DNA from: Cryoendolithus antarcticus
Taxonomy: Eukaryota > Ascomycota > Dothideomycetes > Cladosporiales > Cladosporiaceae
Direction of reading: 5' to 3'
Length of the DNA stretch: 64,000 bases
Assembly: GCA_002077065.1 (NCBI GenBank)
Contig: NAJO01000002.1
Span: 1,302,001 to 1,366,000 of the forward strand
The notes below the pieces were generated by a model, which searched no databases, was not told where the DNA came from, and worked only from the letters and a program-made list of their open reading frames with translations. The stretch's first letter is position 1. The number at the start of each line of letters is the position of its first letter. Below are positions 50,415-62,800 of this stretch, piece after piece. The position numbers were made by a program, and so were the translations under genes.

Positions 50415-52415
50415 CTACCCACCAGCCGGTGGCAACACCATACTAGCCTGCCCCACCGAATGCCTGTGTCCATGTCCATGGCTGTGACTCCCATGTGCGT
50501 GCCGATGCCTCCTGCTCTCGCCTCCTTCCCTCCCTTCCCCTTCTTCAGCAGCCACACACCAGAACCGATGGCTCCCCCAAGCCCCCTTCTGACACTCCTT
50601 AGAGCAGTACTTCGTCCGACGACAGCGCCTACACTTCGCGAACTCGCGCGTGAACTGCTCCCATTTCATGCACTGCCAGTACGCGCACTGTCGAATGCCT
50701 CCTTTTGAGTCGTCTTTCCGGCAGAGGTTGCGCATTACCACGCCCGCCCAGTAGGACATGTCCTGTTGGGAGACGGAGGGGGAGGGATGCGAGGGGTGGC
50801 GGGGTTTGGCGGTGAATTTCTCGATGAGGGGGAAGATGTTTAGGCTTGGTTGGGGGAGGAATTCCGCGTCGTCTTCTTCCTCCAGTGTAAGTTCGGGCTC
50901 TGCGTGAGGTGCACCTTCGGGGTCTAGGAGGTGGAGGTCGCGATCTATCTTTAGGCGTGGGACGAGGTGGGAGTGCTGGAAGTAGGACCGGAGATTGCAG
51001 TACTTCGAGACGTAGGCCAGGAGTTGAAGCGACATTAGCACGTCTTCGTCGCGGGGCATGGCGGGGAGCGCACTAGCAGGAGATGTGTTGCGGGGATCGT
51101 GGGGAAAGGAGCGTTGCGAGAGTTGTGGCAGCCAAGCTGGGGTCTGGGCGAGGTTTGGTGGGGTGGCGACCAAGGGGTTGAGTGGTGGCGGTATCGTCGT
51201 TTGTGGGAAAGCCGCAGCATTCTGTGCAGGCGTTGGGGATGGTATCGCAGTACTGTTATCTGTCGAAGTGCGGTGCGTAATGTTGAAAGTTTCCGTCTCG
51301 TCTGGCGTGAGTGTAGTACCTCTAGGCTCCAGCAACGCATCGTCGTCCGAGACCACATCTTGCATGACAATATCCGACTGGATGTCGACATGCGGCTCAG
51401 GCACAGCATCGGCATCCGCATCATTCAGCTCATCAGATCCCGTCTCTTCAACCTGGCCATCATCATCAGACCCAGAGATAGACAGCTGATGTCTGATTGA
51501 AGGCCGTCGCCGTCTATGTGGTCCAATGCCTGGACTGCCCGCCCTTGCAACAGGTGCTATGGGTGTAGCAGGTGATTGCGGCTGCGAGCTCAGATCGGGC
51601 TGTAGCGTCGTCACCATCGATGGCAAGCGATCCGCGTCTCTTACTGGCCTAAAGCCATATGCACCGACACCAGAAGGCAGCGCGCTCATTGGAGCATGCT
51701 GATCCTGTGCCCCTCTCCCGGCTGTCGGTGTAGCAAAAGGTGCTCTGCCACCATGCGACCGCTGATGGTAGTGCTGTCTCGGAAATATCGTCCGTTCAGG
51801 TGGCGAGCTGAGCGACAAATTTGCAGTAGGCGCTGTAGGCGTCGTCTCGCTCATTGGCTCATCTTGCTCGACCTGATCCTGCGGCTCTGGGATAGCAATG
51901 GGAGGCGGTGCGTTCCTTCTACTCCGCTCCGCACGCTGACCAAAAGCCTCATTCGCCTTCACAGCAAGTCGATTCAGGCTTCGCGAGCTATTGGCAACGG
52001 GACACTTTCTCTTCTGCTCCACTTCCCGACTCTTCTCCAGCCCCTTGAAGTAGCTATCCAGTAAGGTGGCAATGACAGGGACCATATCCGCTTCCACTAC
52101 CCGTGTCCTCACAGCTTCCGAGCCTCGCACACCAATGTTGACTATACACTGGAAGGCGAGATTCCACTTCCACGTCTCCATCGTGTCCTTGCTCCGGCCC
52201 TCCTTGAGGATGCATACCAGGCGCTCGATGCCGCCATCGACGGTGAGGATGTCGCGGATTCGAGAGGAGGAGATTGTGAGGTAGGCGAGGTTGTTCAGGG
52301 AGTGGATGAGGGGGAGGGTAGAGGTGCAGTCCAGGGCGCGACGATCATAGAGGGCGGTGGTGATGCTGATGGAGGCCTTGTTTGTAGTCGGGAGGCTGAA
52401 GTTTTGTTCGCGCAT
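50415..52415 (-). CDS. samB: MYND zinc-finger protein SamB/Mub1
   Basis: Intronless, 666 residues. The start was set at 52415 because the protein then begins MREQNFSLPTTNKASISITT, the family N-terminus; the upstream 53 codons lack similarity. An armadillo-like N-terminal domain (about 1-190) includes TALYDRRALDCTSTLPLIHS and LTVDGGIERLVCILKEG. The middle (190-470) is disordered and acidic. A second conserved segment leads to the MYND finger at about 575-622 (CAYWQC, CRRCRRTKYCSKEC, HRFWC). The end is His-rich (GHGHRH). Mub1 works with the E3 Ubr2 to ubiquitinate Rpn4 in yeast; SamB affects hyphal and conidial morphology in Aspergillus. Confidence 0.9.
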   Translation of the reverse strand: MREQNFSLPTTNKASISITTALYDRRALDCTSTLPLIHSLNNLAYLTISSSRIRDILTVDGGIERLVCILKEGRSKDTMETWKWNLAFQCIVNIGVRGSEAVRTRVVEADMVPVIATLLDSYFKGLEKSREVEQKRKCPVANSSRSLNRLAVKANEAFGQRAERSRRNAPPPIAIPEPQDQVEQDEPMSETTPTAPTANLSLSSPPERTIFPRQHYHQRSHGGRAPFATPTAGRGAQDQHAPMSALPSGVGAYGFRPVRDADRLPSMVTTLQPDLSSQPQSPATPIAPVARAGSPGIGPHRRRRPSIRHQLSISGSDDDGQVEETGSDELNDADADAVPEPHVDIQSDIVMQDVVSDDDALLEPRGTTLTPDETETFNITHRTSTDNSTAIPSPTPAQNAAAFPQTTIPPPLNPLVATPPNLAQTPAWLPQLSQRSFPHDPRNTSPASALPAMPRDEDVLMSLQLLAYVSKYCNLRSYFQHSHLVPRLKIDRDLHLLDPEGAPHAEPELTLEEEDDAEFLPQPSLNIFPLIEKFTAKPRHPSHPSPSVSQQDMSYWAGVVMRNLCRKDDSKGGIRQCAYWQCMKWEQFTREFAKCRRCRRTKYCSKECQKGAWGSHRFWCVAAEEGEGREGGESRRHRHAHGSHSHGHGHRHSVGQASMVLPPAGG

Positions 52416-53886
52416 CGTGGTGTTGTGTATGAAGAGGATGCCTCGATGGCAGAGGTGATGGAGTTGACTGTATTCAGGCCAGGCAGCGTGGCGACGCCAG
52501 CTTTGCGTATGAGGCGTGTGCTTGCAAAGCCGAGTCTTCGTATTCGTGACAACACAACACTCGCCCCCTTCCAATCACCAATCACTCAATACCAGCTGCA
52601 ATACTGAGACTTCCAAGCCTGGCGATGCTGTCTTGCTCCCGATGCCTGCGCGTTTGTGCAGGCGATGATGTCGAGTCCAGCGCGCGCCTCCTGCCTAAGT
52701 CCAACCTTTGCACTTCCAACAAGTCCAGACGCCGTCAACAAACGCTCCTGTACGAATCTCCTCAGTACCGGTCGTGATGTTCAAAGAATGTGCAAGGCTG
52801 GTCTTGATGACTACGGTGTCGAGCGTGAGTGGATCCCCCCAGCGCCCAGGTCGTGCCCTTTCGGCGGGAAGCGGCTTTCCGCTCAAACTCTCCCCCCAAC
52901 CAAGCGACTCGACTCTTCCAAGCAGTTAGTCAGCCGCGCAGTCTTTGTGCAAATACTGATCCGCTTATCCGCTGCACGCTCAATATGCTCCCCAAATAAA
53001 AACAAGTACGATGCTGGTGTATTCTGCTGCACTGTTGCTGCTGCTGTGCTGGGAGATGAGCACGGAGTAAGAGAGGGGTGAATCGAGACAGCAGCGAAGA
53101 ACTGCTCTGCCAAGACCAGCTCTGATTTGCTACAGACGTTGCGTAAAATGAGCTCCCCAGTCGCCTCCACGAAATAGTGACCGTCTCTTGCACCGTGTAG
53201 CAGCCTAGCCTAGACATCACGTATCACTCGTATACACGTTAACCACCTATCGCCTATCTTAGTGCTCATTACTGTGGTCACCATGCACCGTAGCGAGTCC
53301 GCGATGACGCCGCACTCTCATCCTCGCCACGCTGAATAATGCATCGCCTTCCGTCAGCCGAGTGGCGGGATCCGAGAGCAAAATGTCTCGGCGCTTAGAC
53401 AGGCGAATCCAACCCAGCGCTGCAACGCCTTCTAGAATTTGTCTTGCATGTGCGTTCCGAGACAAGGCGAGTCTGTTGCATTGCATTTCACCTCATCATT
53501 GCCGCCGCGTGCATGTCCGGGCGTGACGGCGCTTACAACGGCTGGTCACGCGAGTGCCACGAGACGCTGCACCGACCAGTCGCCAGCTCGCGCACCTGTG
53601 ACTTGTGCTTGATGAGAGATCCGGTCAGAATATGGGAAGGAATGTGGTGACGCTTCAATGACATCTCAACGCATACGGGATCTGCCATACCAGCGATCCA
53701 GACTGTGCTCAATCCCTGTCACGCGCCATTATCAAGCCACCTCACGCTCCCACTACTCCCTGCGTAGTCCCCCCGCGGGTATCAACGCCCTGTAGAGTCC
53801 CGCACCCATCCCTTTTCATGTCCCCGAACTCCAGCCCTACTAATGCAACACTACCCTCTCAGGCAAGAAGCCCCGCAGAAAACTCC
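52416..53886. other. 1.5 kb region upstream of SamB and downstream of FMP27
   Basis: No supported gene. A minus-strand frame at 52695-52886 ends in TCWKCKGWT, a possible CxxC pair, but nothing else identifies it. On the plus strand a gtgagt...gcag pair around 52824-52924 might be chance. Confidence 0.45.
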
Positions 53887-56800
53887 TCACTGATCCCTCA
53901 AAGTCTTCAACAACTCCTTCGGCCCCATCAAAAGCCTGCTTTTCCTCTTCCCCTCCTCCCCTTCATCCGCACTAGCACTCCCCTCCCTACTCTCCCTCGT
54001 ATCGCTCTGCTTCAGTCGCTGCGAGAATCCAGTCAAATGCCTCGAGATCGACGAGCCTCTAGATCTCGCCTGAAACTGTGATCTGTCAGTAATTGAGATG
54101 TATGGCAGTGTTGATGGAGATCCTACCTCTCGCCCCAGCCCCGGCCGCTCAGCAGCGCCAGGCAGCGGCTTCGCATCCCTCCCATTCACATCGCTAGTCG
54201 TCGGCCGTTGCCGCTGGATGGAGACAGGCGGGAAGCCAACGGGATCAGCGTACTCGGTACCTTGCTCGCTCTCAGACAGACTAGGCGTACTGCCCATACT
54301 CTCGCTCAAATCAAACGTGCTCGGCGTGCCGCTCGTCGTGCTCGGCCGACCCGGCGTCTCGCCTCTAGTCGCCACTTGCAAGCTATTCGAGTCCGAGGAA
54401 GCGTTGATCGAAGAGTTATCCCTCCCTAGCAGCGAACTCATATTCGCGATCTCACGGAGACGGCTCTGTTGCTGCTTCTTCGGATTATGATGGCTGAATT
54501 TGTTCCCCACGATCGCGCCAGCGTGCCCGATGAGTGCGCGTATAACGTCTTTCTTCAGCTGCAGCGCGAGATCGAGGTTCGACCACGTCTTGTTGCGGTA
54601 CTCCAGCATTGGCATGCGGAACACCAAGTCATGCACATCTTCGATGTTGCGCTGGCCTTTCTTGCCTTTGTAGCTTAGACAGAGAACCATGCTTGGGATC
54701 TTGACGAGGGAGAGCGTCATATAATTTGAGGCGCGGTTCATCATTTGCGTGAGATCGTCGGATTGGTCTTGGGATTTCTTGCGCTTATCATTCGATGTGC
54801 TGCCATGCCGTTGGAGCACACGACTTCGCTTCCGGTCTGTAGGAGTAGCAGAGTCGCCGTTGGGATGATGCTCGCTGCGCATTGTGACGATTGAACGCTC
54901 ACTCGGCGAGCGCGCGAGAGGGCTGCTAGCTGTGTCGTTCGTCTTCGCTAGCGCTTGGCGGGAGGCGGCAGAGCGGCCGTTTACAGACGTGCTAGAGGGA
55001 TTGGAGTGTTGGAAGAGATTGAAGCCTTGGAGACCCTGACGGGCTGTGGACGTGATGCCTAGACCCTTTGGCTCGGACTTCTTCTCACGAGACTTGGGGA
55101 GATGCAGTGTGGGTGCCAGCCTGCGCTCGAGAGAGCCGGCACCTGTGCCGTTGTGCGTGCCCCGGATGACATCGGGCGTGTCGCCGTTGAGTAGCGGCGT
55201 GTTAGTGCCGGAGTCTGGCTCCTGCTCATCTTCTTCTTTAGGCGGTATCATGTTCTTGACCATGAACGGCGAGAAGCCTCCGCCATCAAAGGCATTGCCG
55301 CCCACACCTGGGAAGATGTACTCGAAGAGCTTCTTGGCGACCTCGCGCTCGACTTGTAGCTTCAGAGGTACGACGTTCATCTCGAACGAGTCCACGACTG
55401 GTATGCCGGCGATGGCTTCCAACATGAGCCATTGCACTCTGAACATTTTCGTGTCCTCCAGCCCTTTGTAGCCACGGCCGGGGTCGACGTATGGTCCGAT
55501 GATCTCTGGGTATAGCGCATCTGGGAGGAGATTGAAGCCGTTGATGCGGCCAATCTCCATGCAGTTGTAGTTCGAGCCGTCGTTGTTGTCCGTCCGGTCG
55601 AAGGAACCGTTCTGAAGCTGGACCTGGATGAGTGACTCGCCCTTCTCTTGTATGAGATGCCATGCAATCTCCTTGGCAGACATGTTGATGTGCAACACGC
55701 CTGCGCCATTGTCAAGCTCTCGCTTGTCTTCAATCCGCTGTTGCGCAACAGTGATAGCCTTCATCATGAAGAAGAGCTCGTCCTCACAATTCGCCAGATC
55801 TTGATCCATAGTTATCCTGTCCTTCCAGCCTTGTCGATCGAGGTACTTCTCGTGGACCTGGAAGTGCATCTTGATCTCCTCAAGCTGGCGGATGCGCTCT
55901 TGCAACATCTGTACCATCTCGGGCGATCCAGTCAAGTCGCTGAAGTCCGATGCAAGCATGATCTTCTCAAGACGCTCGCTGCGGGTCTTCTCAAGTGGCT
56001 CGTTATACAGGAGCAAGTCCATCACGATGATGTACATGGCGAAGTACTGTGTCGAGTCGCAGACTGCGCGGAACTGGGGGAACTCTACCCAGACGTGGTC
56101 CATCCGGCTTTCTGCCTCTTGTTCTTTGCTCGAAGTGCGAGTCTCGCCGCCCGTGACATCGTCGTTATACTTCAGGCGCAGAGTGTTGTACTTGTCGTAT
56201 CGTAGACTCGCCGAAGTCCGCTGCACCACCCTGTGGAAGCCAAATGGGTTGTCTTCGTACTCGAACATGATCTCAAGCGGCACCCAGGGTGGCCAACAAG
56301 TCCCGGCTTTGACGCCATACTTGTTCCCGGAGTACATGCGCAGATACTCGGATCCGAATGTCTTGGTGCTAGTGACAAACATCTGCAAGCTGTCCATAGC
56401 CGCAGTGAAACGGCGTTGTACCAGCCCACTGATATCATCGTTGACTCTGTCCTTGTCCATGATCTGGACGACTCTGAGCTGAGCACCTTTCGCTGTCACC
56501 AGGACGACAGACTTCGGATTCTTCTCGCTTTGTAGCTGGATCTGCGGGGCTATGAGGCGGAAGTGATAGGTATTCAATGCCATGAACTCCGTTGCAATCT
56601 CATCGCTGGGTCCTTCAGTCTTCTCTTGCCTCGACTCGCTCTCAGTGTCGGGCTCGTCAGCATCTACAAAATTGCGACCGTCTTTCAACAGTTCATCAAT
56701 TCGGTCTTGTATCGTCTGCTCGTCATCCCCATCGGGTGAAAACGGCGTTTGGGCAGTTGCATACGACTTTTGGCGCTGAGGTGCTTGCCTGGACTCCGCA

Positions 56801-59800
56801 GCCTTCTTCTTCTGCTCTTCCAAGATGTCAAGCAGGAAGCGCACAGCTCGTCGAGACATGAAGTACACGAAGCCTCGTCGCTGACTGTTCTGGTGTATGT
56901 ACCGGAGTATTATGTTTCGCAGGGAATTGTTCCACTTGATCTGCGGGTTGTGGACGATGAAGCGATTATTGGAGTCATTTGTGTAGTCTGCTAGCGGCGC
57001 AGTATCGACACGACGCATGCCAGGTTCACCAGGTCCGGGTGTCTGAGCATTCTCGTGGGCTTCGTAGAATTCTTCCGCAGTCTCTAGCTCTGGTACAGTT
57101 GAAGGATCATCGCACTCTAGTCGATGCTTCAAAGTATCGAACATGCCGTGCAGCGCCCTGTACTTCTGCTTGAGATGCTCCCCATGAGCGCGCAGAGCAT
57201 CGAGCTCCTTGTTCGTATGCTCTGCGTCCTTCGCCATGGACTGCACAGTGTGGAGATGCTGCTCTCCCTCAGCGCGGTCGTTCTCGCTGCGTTGTGTTCG
57301 TAACGTCGCAAGGCGTTCGGCGATCAGCTCGGCTTGTACCCTTCTCGGGTCATTCTTCGCAGACATGACGCAGTAATGCGTAGGCTCGTCGCCGAACGGG
57401 CTCGTCCGTGTCGTGTCTCCCGAGATCGCGTCGTCATGATCTGTCTGTCTGAAGTACGTGAATCTCGGAGCGTAGCCGAGTGGCAGGATCTTCGTCTCTG
57501 GATCTGACTCCGCAGGCAAGATCCAGTCTAGCTCAACAAAGTCATCCATATCGATCCAAGTGAAGTCATTGTCAGGTATAGTGAACCTGGACATGTCAAC
57601 CTGCGGCATCTGACTATGCAGCGACGCCAGTGTCTCATCAGTAGCTTTCTCAATCTCCTGCGCACTTGTGCCTGTTATGCTGGCAGAGACTGCCCTCAAG
57701 TCCGCGGAGATGAAGTCAAGCTGCGCCTTATTGATGCGCATGCCGCTCGAGCGCTTCGTGTCGGCATCGCTATGGCCCTTGATGTCGAAGTACTCACGAC
57801 GCTGATGCAAGTCAAGCATGAAGCTATCGAGCTTCATCTTCAAGCCTGTGGCCGACACGGAGTCTTCATTATACTCTTCGGCATCTTTGTGCTTGTAGAT
57901 GTGTGAAATGAAGAGCGGCGACATGAGTAAATTGTACTTGATGGTTGCAAGATGTCGACCGAACTTCTTGCTCTGCTTCTCTGTTGGGCCCCATAACGGC
58001 CCTTGTCTTACAGGAAGCGACATGACACCAGAGAACATCGACCACCAGCTGTAAAAGTGTGAGAAGAAGCGCGGTGTCAGATGCACCGAATTGTAGTCGT
58101 TCGAGGGCTTCAGATTCGACACTGACCAATCGCGGTCATGCGGCGCGGCGACGGCCAACGACAAATGTATGTGATTACTTCGCAAACCAGCATACGCATC
58201 GTACTGGCCATTCTTGGGCGCCTTCGCAAAGTCAGGGTGCTTCAACACAACTTCGTAATGAGGCTTGAAGTCGAAAGATCTACCGCCACCCGGCAAGTCG
58301 CGCTCGAAGGTCAGACCTGCCAGCCAACGGACCTTGCCGGAGAGCTTCATGATGACTTTCTTGAAGATTGCCTCTCGCTTGTAGCTACTGCTCGAGCTCG
58401 CCGATATGCTGTCTTCGCGTGCAAGGTCTTCATCGTGTCGGGCGTAATTGTTGAAGTCGGGAACGGCCAGAATGTAGTCGCCACTATCGATGGTCATGAA
58501 CTGTCGCGGGTCGTTGTGTTGTGCAATGTTCCAGCGCACATCGTTCCTCCAGACCATTGCAAGACCCGCGCCTTGCCCGGTGACAACATACGGGTCTCGT
58601 GAGCCCTTAAGCACCAGATGCAGGTCGCCATCACCTTTCCATGCCACATTGATCCGCGAGTGAAAGCTTAACCTGATCTTGTCCCAGAAGCCGACTCGAT
58701 CGGAAGTGTCGATTGGCGGCTTGGTGAAGCCTTCGATGCATTGCATAGTGTCTTGTATTGCCGGCTGATACGACGTGCCCCATGTGAGTTTGGTGGGTTG
58801 GCTAGTATTGATCTCAAACTTCATGTTCGAATATGTCTTGACGGGCGAAATGGTGCGCCGCACAGTGATGGCGTACGGCTTGCCGTTATTCGATCCCATC
58901 TTCTCTTTCGAGACTACTTGCACATCAACCTCTCGCTGCGATTCGATATCACGAAACTCTTCCGCAATCACAAAGTCAGTTCTCATCGACATGCTGGGCA
59001 GTCGAGGAGGTTGGCCGTTGGCCAGGGGAGGTATATGGAACATTGGCAGAGGGTAGTCTCGTAGCTGGATGCGGACCTCGCCGGTCGTGACATGAAGATT
59101 GACTGGTATCAGGAGACCATACTTCATCTCGGTTGGCATTCCTTTACCCACGTCGTGCAAGAACTTGTGGACCTCGTTGATGGGAAAGGAAGGCTTGTCG
59201 ATGGTCAGCGCAAGGTCAGTCATGGCGATTACCAGAAGGCTGGGGCGTTGGCTCATGGCCATGATCGGTTCTCCTTGCTCGTAGTCTTCAGGTAGCTCCG
59301 AAGATCCCCAGAATGCTGTGCGGATGTCTCGCACCGCGCGACGCTGAAAGCTCTGCACTCTGTCGATGCGAGACTTCCATGACTGCGCATGCAGTCGATT
59401 AAGCTTGTCCCGGGCCTGATCGATGCTAAGATGAGACGTGTCTGTGAGTCCGCACTGGCCATCAGCATCGTATCGCATCTTACCGCGTCCAGAGCGCTGG
59501 CGATCGACCTTGCTAGGTGGTTGTGAGTTTCTGCGTCGATGAAAAGAGTTGCTGCGTCGCGTGGTAGACATGGTACGCGCCCCTGGCCGTGCGGACTCTG
59601 CCCGGGCACGTGAGCCACTGCGATGACATTGTGTAAGTCGCTTCTCCTTCAGGCGGAAAATGTCTTCGCGTGCAAGCCTTTGTTTCTGTTCCTGCAGCCC
59701 CGCACGATATATGGTGCTGAGCTTCCACTCGAAGCTACTGTCTTCGATGTCAAAGACGAAGAGCTGGGCGCGGAACGATACCCTTGGAACATGTTTCGGC

Positions 59801-62800
59801 CCTTCCGGTTCTTTCGTCAAAATGTAGTCTCTCGACTCGGTCATGAAGTTGTGTTGCATTTGCTTAGTAGTCTTCACAACGTTCGTGATATTGTCAAAGA
59901 TGTCATGAACAACGAGCTGATGAGGCACGCCAATGCGGATTGTCTCGACGGCGAGATCGACCGTCTTCTCGGTGACGATAGTCGAACCGTGCTTGCGCTT
60001 GATATCGCGCAAGTCGATGCGTAGTGCTTTCACACCAATGATCCTGCTCCACGCAGCTTTCGTACTGGGTGCTCGTACGTACAGACGCGCGAGGGGGCAG
60101 CGCATGAATGGCGACGCCCATCGATGCCGCCCAGCTTCGAAACCGAAAATCTGTAGCATCATACGCGGGTCAGATGGCATGGTCGCCTTTACCTGCAGAA
60201 GTCCTATCCTGCAGTCAATCGTCGTAATCTCTGCGGCATTGGTCGATCCGGGCACCTGCAGCGCCGATGGGCGAGCCATTGTCGCCTGCGGCTTGCTGAC
60301 AGTGTGTCTGTCGTCGTAGAATGTGCGCTTGACGACCATGACAGCTACACCGATCGCATAGTGTCGATACAAAGAGTATGCCAGAAGTATGCTCTTCGCA
60401 TGTGAGTTGATGTGGAAGACGGGACCCGTTGCATCTGTACTGGTGGAGAATGCCACTTCGAATCTGGGCACAGACAAGAATGAGTCGGTAGCGTCATCGT
60501 CGATGGAGTCAATAATCAGGCCCTCGAGGTTGTGCAGATGAACCGTCAGCCGTCGACCGTCTGCAAAGCTTTCCTTCGCTCGGCGAGGCGAACTGCTGCG
60601 GCTGGGTGAATCTGGCGTTTTGTCTGGTCCCGATGGTAGACGTGCACTGACCCGGCGTCGATGTTCGATCTGGAGATTGTCTTCGCGGTGCGCTCTGTAC
60701 TCTGAACTCCAAGACTCAAGCTCAAGTGAAAACCCGCGTGTGTCATGCGATACTATCTTGTCAACCCCGGCTACCTGTACTGCAAAGTCGTTGCCTTCGA
60801 TGCGAAAATGCTCCAGCCAGGAGGGTACTTTGCGCAGGAAGCTAGTCTTGAGGGAAGAGGCATGGTGGTTCGATTCCGTCAGTATGCTGGAGCTTACTTG
60901 CCTGTTGATCTGTCGAATGCCTTCACATATATCTGGACGCACGAGGTACCCAGTACATGTCTGCACTCGAGCGAAAGCCGTTACTGTAGCGTCGGGAATA
61001 GCGTTTACGTCGACTTTCAGCTCGCAAGTATCAGTACGCATGAGATCGTGACGCTCGCTCGCAGATGTCTGGTAGTAGAGTTCGTGTGACGTGTGGCGAT
61101 AATTGACAGCAAAGCCGTAGTGCATCTGCCCATGCTGAGAATGAGAAGACTCAAGCTCGAGCGCCATGGACGATGTGGTTGAGATTAAGAGATCGAAGTC
61201 ATCTTCAGAGGCGCGAGTGGTGTCCATCGGTGGTAACGACACTCTGATCACTGGCTCTTGAATGGATATCTTGATACTCGCCTTCGGCAGTAGCCTCGAG
61301 ATGATGTGATGGTGGTCTGCTGACTTCTCCTGTTTTGGTCTGGACGTAGGCACGTCGCGTCCTTTCAGCATCGCAAGCACCAGGGGCAGATGGTGGGGAT
61401 CCAGATCGATCGAAGGTGAGGTGCACACGAGATTGGCGTACAACACATTAGTGTTGCGATCTCCAGCGCTATCATGACTCGAGAGATGAATCGCTCGAGA
61501 AGGCAATGTAGTCTTGACAGTCGCAGTGATCATTGGCACATACAACATCCGCTCCGGGTGCTTATGTCCGTCGTCGATCCCAGCGGAGATGGCAATAGCT
61601 GTAAGTAGGCCTTGATGCGCGACGTCATTGCGGGCGAAGTACATACGGTGTGCAGGAGTGCGTGAATCTAGTCGAAGGATGTCCAGACCGACTTCCTTCA
61701 TGGCGAGGTTGAAGTAGATAGATCGATCGAAGTGGCTCTGAGTCGAGAGACGCTTAGACAAGCCAAAGAAACCGACAGCCAGTTGGACTTCCTGCATGCC
61801 TCGCAAGATAGATGCAATGAAAGCGCGAGAGTCAGAGATCGCCCTGACAATACGTTCCTCGGGCGAGTCGTGAGGCTCCGCTCCTGTAGATTCACCGCTC
61901 GCTACTTTGCGCTCGCGTACCGCAGCAGCGTGATGCGGTATGCGAAGACCGCGAAGATACACCGCGCGCTGCTGAGCGTACTCAATGTCATCGAAAGGGA
62001 TATTGACTCGGCCAAGCTTCAACGCCACAGACGCATCGCGAAGACCTTGCAGCTCCCGATGCAAAAGCCCATGAACACTCAGCGTAGCATAGTCCAGAAT
62101 CTCCGTTGACTTTCTCCCTTCTGCCGTGAACAGTATGCTTCGCACGAGGCACTTCCATTCCGCGGGCTGCTGCACTTCGCCCTTGGCCTTGCTATGTTGG
62201 AAGAGCCTGCTGCGGTCGACCGTCTGACTTCGCGTGTCGACAGACACGTTGGCACGCTCTACGCGAACGCTTCCAACCCCAACAACGCATAGCTCCACCG
62301 TGTTCGTGACGAGATCTATGAGACGGAGCCATTCAATCTGGCCGTGCAGCCGCTTGACCTGCTCCTTGATCTCGTTCAGTCGTTCCCAAAGCTTGCCATG
62401 TGCCCCATCATCGTCATTCTCATCCTCAGTGCCATCGAGAGCTCTACTCTTGCCAATGTTTCCATTCGCCAGTGAAGTCGAGCCATTCGCGTGGGCATGC
62501 TTCCTCGTGACCCCGACAGCGCTTTTGTCCAGCTCTTCCAGATCCACAGTGACCCTCAGCTCCGTGATCACGAGACTGCACCATGTAGGCAACGCGAATG
62601 TAGGTCGGTGTGGCGACAGACCGACGCCACGTACAGTGACTCTGATTCCATGTCTCGGAGAGAAAGCCAGTCGGCGGAACCCAGAGTACCCCACCCGCTG
62701 GATTGACACGCCAGTCAAGACGCGTACGACAGCGAAGATCACGAAGGTCGAGAGATAGGCGAGCAGGACCAGTCCGAGGAGCAGTGATATGGACGGTACA

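Noticed and set aside
52695..52886. Minus-strand frame ending in a CxxC-like pair
   Set aside because: No family match and no start context; the overlapping plus strand has an equally plausible intron-like GT-AG pair. Not reported as a gene.
60860..60875. A GGTTCGATTCC word resembling a tRNA B box
   Set aside because: It lies inside FMP27 coding sequence, and the preceding 70 bases cannot fold into a cloverleaf with matching acceptor arms.
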